Source: an uncultured Flavobacteriales bacterium
GTDB lineage: Bacteria > Bacteroidota > Bacteroidia > Flavobacteriales_D > SKUL01
DNA: 18,358 nucleotides
Reading direction: 5' to 3'
Assembly (NCBI GenBank): GCA_937911795.1
Contig: CALDPJ010000013.1
Location: forward strand, 1 to 18,358
Position 1 is the first letter of the stretch. Every line of letters starts with the position of its first letter. A program made the translations under genes and the position numbers. The notes under the pieces were generated by a model. That model saw only the letters and a program-made list of their open reading frames with translations, had not been told where the DNA came from and did not search any database. Shown here piece after piece: positions 7,034 to 12,876 of the stretch.

Positions 7034-7912
7034 ATGCCGAATCAAGCACCGCTGAATTCTATAAAGCTCATTGAATGTCCTCGCGATGCCATGCAGGGAC
7101 TTCCGGAATTTGTACCTACCGAACTCAAGGCTGAGTACATCAATGCCTTGCTCAAGGTGGGTTTCGATACCATTGACTTCGGCAGTTTTGTTTCTCCGAA
7201 AGCCATTCCGCAAATGCGCGATACTGCTGCGGTGCTCGATCAACTGGATCTTTCAGATACCCGGTCAGAACTGCTCGCGATTGTGGCAAATGCGCGGGGA
7301 GCAGAAGACGCTGTACAGTTCGACCCGATTTCTTACCTCGGTTTTCCATTTTCTGTGTCTGAAACCTTTCAGCGGCGCAATACCAATTCGGGAATTGAAG
7401 ATTCGTTGCACAGGGTGGAGGCCATCCAGAATTTGTGTCAGCAACACCATAAAAAATTGGTGGTATACCTCTCGATGGCATTTGGCAATCCGTATGGTGA
7501 TCCATGGAGCAGCGATGTCGTCTGTAAATGGGCCGAACGGCTATCGTCCGATTTTGGGGTGACGATTCTCGCTCCGTCGGATACCATAGGTTCATCAACT
7601 CCAGACAATATCCAGGAAATTTTCAGCACATTAATTCAGGAACTGCCGGATATTGAATTCGGAGCTCATCTTCATACTACTCCCGATAGTTGGGAAGAGA
7701 AAATTCAGGCGGTGCTGGAGAGCGGCTGCCGGCGAATCGATGGCGCACTCAAAGGATATGGAGGCTGTCCCATGGCCAAAGATGAACTCACCGGAAATAT
7801 GCCGACCGAAAACGTGGTAGAATATCTTGAGGAAAATAAAATTAACACAGGATTGGACAAAGCCGCGTTGCTGCACGCCCTGCAAATGTCTACCAAGGTT
7901 TTCGGAAGCTAA
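7034..7912 (+). CDS. Hydroxymethylglutaryl-CoA lyase
   Basis: HMG-CoA lyase splits HMG-CoA to acetoacetate and acetyl-CoA, the last step of leucine catabolism. The 292-residue TIM-barrel protein carries the family's active-site features in Bacteroidota form: R17-D18 in IECPRDAMQG (arginine and metal-binding aspartate; RDGLQ in other groups), the metal histidines H212 and H214 in GAHLHTT, and the catalytic cysteine C245 in GYGGCPMAKDELTGN. FVSPKAIPQMRDT and SDTIGSSTP (with a T-for-S like variant, APSDTIG here) are also typical. The related activities of isopropylmalate or homocitrate synthases are unlikely at this length. The gene is monocistronic or reads from the esterase, and converges on the phosphoesterase with overlapping stop codons. 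No other leucine-degradation genes are in the window. Confidence 0.9.
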   Translation: MPNQAPLNSIKLIECPRDAMQGLPEFVPTELKAEYINALLKVGFDTIDFGSFVSPKAIPQMRDTAAVLDQLDLSDTRSELLAIVANARGAEDAVQFDPISYLGFPFSVSETFQRRNTNSGIEDSLHRVEAIQNLCQQHHKKLVVYLSMAFGNPYGDPWSSDVVCKWAERLSSDFGVTILAPSDTIGSSTPDNIQEIFSTLIQELPDIEFGAHLHTTPDSWEEKIQAVLESGCRRIDGALKGYGGCPMAKDELTGNMPTENVVEYLEENKINTGLDKAALLHALQMSTKVFGS

Positions 7913-9165
7913 ACTTGTGTCAGCTCGATCAATGTAATTTCGGGAGAAATACCAACCCTGCCGGGGAAACCGATATATCCAAAGCCGCGATTTACATAGA
8001 GGTGTTGTTTGCCTTCGGTATACAATCCTCCCCAGCGGGGATAACGATACTGCGCCGGACTCCACTTAATTCCCGGAACTTCAATTCCGAATTGCATGCC
8101 ATGGGTATGACCGCTGAGCGTTAAATCGATGTCGGTTTTCTGCAATACCTGATCGTCCCAATGGCTTGGATCGTGCGAAAGCAGAATTTTAAAAGGTTGT
8201 TTCACACCGGTCATCGCTTTATTCAAATCACCGTATTTTGAAAAACTTCCATGACCCCAGTTCTCCGTTCCGATGAGCGATATTTCATCCGATCCCACAG
8301 AAATCACCTGATTTTCGTTGAGCAACATCCTGAAACCGGATTCATTCATTTTATTGATCAGATACCGGAGATTGTCTTCTTTTGCTTCGGCGGTAGGCCA
8401 GGCAACATAATCTCCGTAATCATGATTTCCCAGCACCGCGTATTTCCCGTATTTAGCGGTTAAGCCAGATAGATAAGGCTCCCAGCCATCAATTTCGTCT
8501 GCATAATTGTTGACAATATCACCGGTGAAAAGAATAAGGTCGGGTCGCAATTCATTGATCATCTCAAACCCTTTTTCTACTGCTGCATAATTGTGAAAAA
8601 AGCTTCCGAAATGTGAATCTGAAATCTGTACAATGCGCAAACCTGAAAAAGCAGGAGGGAGGTTCGAAAAGGAAATTTTCTGACGTACAACGCGAAAGTC
8701 AAATCTTCCCTGGAGCATTCCATAAATCATTCCGGTGAAAGGAATGGCCGCGAGACCCAAACCAACCTGTGTAATAAATTTAGATCTGGTAATACGGTTA
8801 CCGGTTTCAGTTTCGGGTTCTTTGGATTTACTTGATTTGAATAATTTCGAGAACAGATAAAATATATCATCGGTAAGGTGGAAACAGATAAAAATCAGCT
8901 TCGGAACCACCATCAGCAAAATCAACCCTGCCAGCGTAAAGAAAGTCTGATAGTCGCGGGTATCCTGCACTTCAGTGAAATAAGCACTCAACCACAACAC
9001 TGCCGCAACAGAACCAGCCGTAACGATCCAATAGCCGATCAGAATGAATTGTCGCAGCCATTGATTGCTCAGTCTGGACGTAAGCAGGCGCAGCCCCTTA
9101 AAAGTGTACAGATCCAGAACAAGAATAAAGGCAATGACAGCCATGCCGGGCGTGAGACTTTTCAT
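7909..9165 (-). CDS. Membrane-anchored metallophosphoesterase (YkuE-like)
   Basis: The 418-residue protein has three N-terminal membrane helices (about 6-24, 40-62, 76-98), a charged linker, and a fourth hydrophobic segment (about 131-150, preceded by RITRSKF). A calcineurin-type phosphoesterase domain follows. All dinuclear metal motifs are present: D183-x-H185 (SDSHFG), GD at 215-216 (FTGDIV), GNHD at 246-249, H331 (LLSHDP) and GHTHG at 352-356. Homologues such as Bacillus YkuE and LpxH-like enzymes act on lipid or nucleotide phosphates; the substrate here is unknown. The catalytic domain is probably outside the cytoplasm, though topology is inference. It lies 46 bases behind the lipoprotein gene and may be in the same transcript. 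The stop TAG overlaps the stop of HMG-CoA lyase. Confidence 0.88.
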   Translation of the reverse strand: MKSLTPGMAVIAFILVLDLYTFKGLRLLTSRLSNQWLRQFILIGYWIVTAGSVAAVLWLSAYFTEVQDTRDYQTFFTLAGLILLMVVPKLIFICFHLTDDIFYLFSKLFKSSKSKEPETETGNRITRSKFITQVGLGLAAIPFTGMIYGMLQGRFDFRVVRQKISFSNLPPAFSGLRIVQISDSHFGSFFHNYAAVEKGFEMINELRPDLILFTGDIVNNYADEIDGWEPYLSGLTAKYGKYAVLGNHDYGDYVAWPTAEAKEDNLRYLINKMNESGFRMLLNENQVISVGSDEISLIGTENWGHGSFSKYGDLNKAMTGVKQPFKILLSHDPSHWDDQVLQKTDIDLTLSGHTHGMQFGIEVPGIKWSPAQYRYPRWGGLYTEGKQHLYVNRGFGYIGFPGRVGISPEITLIELTQV

Positions 9166-9211
9166 ACTGAGATGGACAGTGATCTATGTGCCGCGAAGTT
9201 ACATATTCCGA

Positions 9212-9610
9212 TCAGTCGTTTGGCATTCCACGCTCAATCCAGCATTCAATTTGCATTATTTGTGAAGCGGGTAATTTGTCTTCTTGTGAGGCATTTTCTT
9301 CCGGATTATCCCTGGGCATCCATCCGGTACTTCCGCCTTCGAAATTGATGGATCTCAAAAATTGCTCAGGATCATCTTGAATCGATGATTTAATATTTTG
9401 ATAATTGTCAAAAATATTGTCTCCTTCGGCCGCTACATCATCGTGGCAACCACTCAGCGCGCAGGAGGCTGTGAAAATCGGTAAAATCTGTGTCTGAAAT
9501 GCGGAATTTACATTCTCGCATGGATCCGGTTCTGGCTCGGGCTCCACATCCTTTTTACATCCGCCCACAGTCAGAAGCAGGCAAATCGTCAGCAATAAAA
9601 AATTCCGCAC
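9212..9610 (-). CDS. Cytochrome-c-like lipoprotein
   Basis: The 132-residue product has a lipoprotein signal peptide ending in the lipobox VGGC, with C18 as the lipidated residue. A Pro/Glu-rich tether (22-30) follows. The body has a segment ILPIFTASC-ALSG-CHD in which C50, C55 and H56 form a CX4CH haem-attachment-like motif, and a later GWMP with M98 as a possible axial ligand. The C-terminus (QIMQIECWIERGMPND) matches the WI-x-x-G-x-P ending common in Bacteroidota haem-c-like domains. C31 and C123 could form a disulfide. It probably sits in the outer or inner membrane facing the periplasm; partner and haem content are unproven. The start codon is GTG at 9610: an in-frame TGA lies five codons upstream at 9626-9628, and the nearby ATG at 9612 is in another frame. 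Confidence 0.72.
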   Translation of the reverse strand: MRNFLLLTICLLLTVGGCKKDVEPEPEPDPCENVNSAFQTQILPIFTASCALSGCHDDVAAEGDNIFDNYQNIKSSIQDDPEQFLRSINFEGGSTGWMPRDNPEENASQEDKLPASQIMQIECWIERGMPND

Positions 9611-9652
9611 ATCAGAAAGGTTGGTTCAATGGGTAAAAATAACAGTATTGAA

Positions 9653-10444
9653 TTATCTGGCTGTATACAGCAATGCAATCAGTTCATCATTGACCAAAGC
9701 GGGTGTAGATACCGGGGTTTCGGGTGATTCGGCGGCAACTTCAGCAGCATATTGGGTACTCGAAGGAATAGACATTTCATCCAATTGAACCGCATCCTGA
9801 ACGGTATTTCCGGCATTTTTTTCTTCATTCAGCGATCTTTCGGACACGGGTGGGGCGACTGGAATTTCTTCTTCAATTTTGGTTACGGGTCGTTCCTCTT
9901 CAATATTTCTTATCGTTTCAGCCTGATCTTCTTCGATGAATTCAGAGTTTGTTTGCTGTTCTTCGGAAACGACTTCGGGGGTAGTGGCTCTGGAATCAAT
10001 CGCTGTTTTTTCCTGCGATTTTTCACCCGATGATGACAATTCTTGTTGTACCGCCATTTCTGATGAATCCTGCGGAATGATCCAGAAATAGGCTCCTGCA
10101 AAAATCAACACGCTCGCGGCTGCAAGAGCAAAATGTGGCTTTTCCAGCACTACATTCCGGAATAACAGATACAGGTTCATCCAGAATCCACTATGTTGTG
10201 GCGGCGCGTATTTTGCACGATAGCGGTTCATCACCCGATGTTTCAGTGCATCCGGAGGATCCATTCGTGAAGAATCAAATGCCCGCACCGATTCCTGCAA
10301 CAGCATTCGCATGGATTCATACTCGGCTTCTGAGGAAAGATGCTTCAATACGAAAACTTTTTCCTCCGGCAGCAATTCTTCAAATGCCTTCGCCAGCATC
10401 AATGACTCGATATCTTCAGGGTCGTATTTTGGGTAGGTTTTCAT
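9653..10444 (-). CDS. Single-pass anti-sigma-factor-like protein
   Basis: This 263-residue protein is identified mainly by position: its ATG overlaps the stop of the ECF sigma gene by four bases. The N-terminal cytoplasmic part (1-100) contains helices such as DIESLMLAKAFEELLPEEK, resembling the N-terminus of Bacteroidota anti-sigma proteins. It lacks the HxxxCxxC zinc motif of ZAS-type anti-sigma factors. One membrane helix lies at about 105-124 (ALAAASVLIFAGAYFWIIP). The remainder (125-263) is periplasmic, acidic and low in complexity, with many Glu-Glu pairs and Pro-Val stretches, and ends with a hydrophobic VNDELIALLYTAR. That tail may be a contact or protease-recognition site, which is inference. 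It likely holds the sigma factor inactive until a periplasmic signal. Confidence 0.65.
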   Translation of the reverse strand: MKTYPKYDPEDIESLMLAKAFEELLPEEKVFVLKHLSSEAEYESMRMLLQESVRAFDSSRMDPPDALKHRVMNRYRAKYAPPQHSGFWMNLYLLFRNVVLEKPHFALAAASVLIFAGAYFWIIPQDSSEMAVQQELSSSGEKSQEKTAIDSRATTPEVVSEEQQTNSEFIEEDQAETIRNIEEERPVTKIEEEIPVAPPVSERSLNEEKNAGNTVQDAVQLDEMSIPSSTQYAAEVAAESPETPVSTPALVNDELIALLYTAR

Positions 10445-11037
10445 CTCAATATTTCATTGGGTTTGAATTCTTTCAGCTCCACGCTCAACTTGCGAAGCGT
10501 ATAAAACAGCCGCGATTTTATGGTTCCTTCAGAACAATCAAAAACGGCTGCGATCTCTTTGATGCTCAGCTCCTGATCATAGCGCATTACGAAGGCTTCG
10601 CGTTGCCTGTCCTCCAGACCATTCAATGCCTGTTGAAGTGCTGCATTAAAAACAGAATCATCAAACTGTTGTTCTGCTTCAATTCCCCCGCCAGCGGGAA
10701 CTTCCATACCGTTGTCAAGGCTGTAATTACTGTTTTTCCGGACTTCCAGTCGGCGGTATTCATTTTTGCACATGTTGTTGGCCACGCTGAACAACCAGGT
10801 TTTAAATGGTCGTTCTGCATTGTAAACTTCAGGTCGGTGAACGATCTTGGCGAACAGGTCCTGAACAAAATCTTCGGCTTTGTTCCGGTCATTGCGTAAC
10901 ATTCGGCAGAAATAGGTGAAAAGCCTTCCGGCATACCGGTCGTATATTTCTTCAAAAGCCTTCTCATCACCGTTGCCGCTGAAACGCATCAGTTCCTCAT
11001 CGCTGTGCCGGCTGTATTTTTTTCTTCGCCCGAACAT
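10441..11037 (-). CDS. ECF-type RNA polymerase sigma factor (sigma-70 family)
   Basis: The 198-residue protein is a two-domain group IV sigma factor. Region 2 (about 27-97) includes FEEIYDRYAGRLFTYF and the -10-binding helix RPFKTWLFSVANNMCKNEYRR. Region 4 (about 138-188) includes LEDRQREAFVMRYDQ and the helix-turn-helix LSIKEIAAVFDCSEGTIKSRL. The linker (98-137) is Gly/Gln-rich and disordered. It would direct transcription of a small regulon in response to a cell-envelope or extracellular cue. It is the middle gene of a tight operon, three bases behind a secreted protein and overlapping an anti-sigma-like gene by four bases (ATGA). No promoter with an obvious self-recognition motif was found upstream of the operon. 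Confidence 0.93.
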   Translation of the reverse strand: MFGRRKKYSRHSDEELMRFSGNGDEKAFEEIYDRYAGRLFTYFCRMLRNDRNKAEDFVQDLFAKIVHRPEVYNAERPFKTWLFSVANNMCKNEYRRLEVRKNSNYSLDNGMEVPAGGGIEAEQQFDDSVFNAALQQALNGLEDRQREAFVMRYDQELSIKEIAAVFDCSEGTIKSRLFYTLRKLSVELKEFKPNEILR

Positions 11038-11040
11038 GAA

Positions 11041-12060
11041 TTATTTCGATTCGAGGTATTGTTGCCCTGCCGGTCGCAATGACCTTTGTTCATACAGTTT
11101 TTCCAGAACGTCGGGTCGTTGATGAAGTCCCAGGGTGGGTGGTAATTCCATTTTCTGATGGAGCAGGAGGGCAGCAATGTAATTTTGCTGCAACGCCTCA
11201 ACATATTCCGGAAGTGAAGGAGCCGTAACCCGATTCCATTCAATGGCTTTGAGGATTTCGTGATGGCGGTTCGGATTTGCCTCAAAAGAAAATACCAGCC
11301 CGGCAGGTTTTAAATCATGGCTGAAATGTGCAATAACTTCGGGCTGTATAGTCAGTGAAAGATGCGTTTTGTTGCCCAGGTGATGATGCAGCGCTTCAAC
11401 CACAGATACAGCATCCGGTGATTCCGGCCATTGAACCGTTGCACCCGCTTGTGCAGATGTGGCCGTTCGATAACCGGCGTCTTCCAGCAACCAGCTCAGA
11501 TTGACGATCGTTACATCGCTGCGGAAATTTTCATTGAGTTGTAATGCCCGCATGGGATAAGTGTCCAGATGTCCCTGAACAATCAGCCAGCCGCCATGCG
11601 CCACAGAATTTAATACACTACGGGCGTAGAGGTAGACATTCTCGTGAAGCGGGTATTCGCGTTGGTACTGCTCGTACAGCTGATCCGGCGGTGTGCTGCC
11701 CGGATTTTTTTCGACCCTGGCAATTCTTTCCGGCAGTAATTGTAAGGCGGACTCTTCGAAATCAGAATCGGTCGATTCGGAGAGGTCCGCTTCCTTTTCG
11801 AAGGCCTGTGGAGCATGATCGGTGGTGGAGGAAACTTTTTTTTGCGTGCCGGTGCGACTTATGGATTCGGTTGCCGACGATTCCTGCATCATCATTCGCG
11901 GTTCATTCTGCTGCACTGCCTGAATGTGCTCACGGCTGTTTTCCGGCAAGAAAAGCATGTTGAAATACTGCTCCCACTCAGCATCGGACGTCGGCTGTGC
12001 AAAAGCAGCAATCTGGAACGACCAGAAAAGGAAGAGAAACATAGATTTTTTCGCGATCAT
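11041..12060 (-). CDS. Secreted protein of unknown function, DUF2723-tail-like, in ECF sigma operon
   Basis: The 339-residue product has a Sec signal peptide (residues 1-21, cleavage at AFA-Q). Residues 22-125 are polar, Ser/Glu/Gln-rich and probably disordered. Residues 135-335 look folded. The segment GHLDTYPMRALQLNENF (163-179) followed by SDVTIVNLSWL (181-191) closely resembles the soluble part of Bacteroidota DUF2723 (protein O-mannosyltransferase-like) membrane proteins, where I recall a NGDNDTYP-x-W motif and then VRVVNLSLL. The later PAGLVFSF also matches their GL-Y-R-type end. Here the membrane part is absent. It is the first gene of the sigma/anti-sigma operon, three bases before the sigma gene. 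A role as ligand, sensor or target of the envelope signal is conceivable but not shown. Confidence 0.6.
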   Translation of the reverse strand: MIAKKSMFLFLFWSFQIAAFAQPTSDAEWEQYFNMLFLPENSREHIQAVQQNEPRMMMQESSATESISRTGTQKKVSSTTDHAPQAFEKEADLSESTDSDFEESALQLLPERIARVEKNPGSTPPDQLYEQYQREYPLHENVYLYARSVLNSVAHGGWLIVQGHLDTYPMRALQLNENFRSDVTIVNLSWLLEDAGYRTATSAQAGATVQWPESPDAVSVVEALHHHLGNKTHLSLTIQPEVIAHFSHDLKPAGLVFSFEANPNRHHEILKAIEWNRVTAPSLPEYVEALQQNYIAALLLHQKMELPPTLGLHQRPDVLEKLYEQRSLRPAGQQYLESK

Positions 12061-12157
12061 CTCTGCGTAATTTTAAACCTGTACACCTCTAAATGTGTTT
12101 GGTTCAGACAAGGTATCGGTTTTTGGAAATTGACCAGTCGTTCCCGGCTTGTTTAGC

Positions 12158-12165
12158 TAACTTTG
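12158..12165 (+). promoter_or_regulatory. Possible -7 element of the DUF493 gene
   Basis: TAACTTTG exactly fits TAnnTTTG, 17 bases before the ATG at 12183, so the leader would be about ten bases. No TTG lies at the expected -33 distance. Nothing else stands out in the 122-base spacer to the divergent sigma operon. Confidence 0.4.
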
Positions 12166-12182
12166 TACCAGAATAATCAGGA

Positions 12183-12455
12183 ATGGCTCAGGATATTGAA
12201 CGATTGAAAAAGATGCTCGACGAGCAGCATGACTGGCCCAGTGTCTTCATGTTTAAATTTGTGGTGCCGAGTGAAAACGACAAAATCGCGAAGGTAGAAG
12301 GGATGTTCAATTCCAAAACTGCGGAAATCCGTCAGAAGACTTCTTCAAAGGGAAATTATACTTCCATCACGATCCGTGAGGTAATGACCTCGGCAGATGC
12401 TGTGCTCGAAAAGTATGCCGAAGCACGCGAGATTGATGGATTAATAGCATTGTGA
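12183..12455 (+). CDS. DUF493 (YbeD-like) family protein
   Basis: The 90-residue protein matches the small ACT-like YbeD/DUF493 family. The FMFKFVVPS strand is followed by a helix and then by the family's most conserved stretch SSKGNYTSITI (54-64; in E. coli YbeD, SSKGNYHSVSI). Length is normal for the family. YbeD has a ferredoxin-like fold resembling the regulatory ACT domain, and its job is not firmly known. In enterobacteria the gene sits near lipoate genes, but no lipoate genes occur here. The stop TGA overlaps the ATG of the next gene, so the two are translationally coupled. Confidence 0.85.
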   Translation: MAQDIERLKKMLDEQHDWPSVFMFKFVVPSENDKIAKVEGMFNSKTAEIRQKTSSKGNYTSITIREVMTSADAVLEKYAEAREIDGLIAL

Positions 12456-12835
12456 TGGAGGGAGATTGGTCTTTTTGGCAGAAAGTTATCATCGTGATGC
12501 TCACGATCATTGTAGTGGTTCTCGGCTATCGGAAATTGCTACGTACTCTTGGTGGAAACTCAAGGTTTGACGATCGTTTTGCTTTCCTGCATCCGCTTAA
12601 ACATTTAAATGGTTTGCTGGTGATTCAGTTCGAACTTCCGGAAGAGGATTCTGTAAGTCTGCTGGTGTTGGATCAGCATCAGGTGGAAGTCGGAAAGTTA
12701 CTGAACCAGGAATCGCTGTCACCGGGAAACCACCGATATGAAATCAGCACCTCGGATTGGCAGCAGCAACGATATACGGTGCAACTGAAGTCCGGTAATC
12801 AACGGATCGAACGGTTTTTTGAATACCGGAGTTAG
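12455..12835 (+). CDS. Small membrane-anchored protein with FlgD/T9SS-tail-like beta domain
   Basis: The 126-residue protein has one N-terminal membrane helix (about 10-24, VIIVMLTIIVVVLGY). A short basic linker is followed by a beta-rich domain (about 52-122). The pattern VIQFELPEEDSVSLLVLDQHQVEVGKLLNQESLSPGNHRY is the same as that of FlgD Ig-like and type IX secretion C-terminal domains (x-F-x-LP, then V-L-V-x-D, then L-N, then L-x-PG-x-H). Unlike a T9SS tail it is fused to a membrane anchor and has no cargo domain. Function unknown. The start is either ATG 12455, in a TGATG overlap with the DUF493 stop, or GTG 12452 one codon earlier; ATG is preferred. A terminator follows. Confidence 0.65.
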   Translation: MEGDWSFWQKVIIVMLTIIVVVLGYRKLLRTLGGNSRFDDRFAFLHPLKHLNGLLVIQFELPEEDSVSLLVLDQHQVEVGKLLNQESLSPGNHRYEISTSDWQQQRYTVQLKSGNQRIERFFEYRS

Positions 12836-12844
12836 TTCAGCAAA

Positions 12845-12870
12845 AAAGGCTGCCAAATCTGACAGCCTTT
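12845..12870. terminator. Bidirectional intrinsic terminator between the DUF493 operon and clpC
   Basis: AAAGGCTG (12845-12852) pairs with CAGCCTTT (12863-12870). The plus side continues with CTTTGTTT and the minus side with a T run from the A run at 12842-12847, so the hairpin can end both convergent transcription units. Confidence 0.85.
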
Positions 12871-12876
12871 CTTTGT

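Noticed and set aside
10135..10899. A 254-codon plus-strand open frame opposite the anti-sigma and sigma genes
   Set aside because: It lies fully antisense to two well-supported overlapping genes, has no recognisable domain, and its composition is what the reverse complement of these genes would give.
12061..12182. A promoter for the secreted protein/sigma operon on the minus strand
   Set aside because: No TAnnTTTG with a proper TTG was found on the minus strand; an ECF-type promoter may exist but cannot be recognised by eye.
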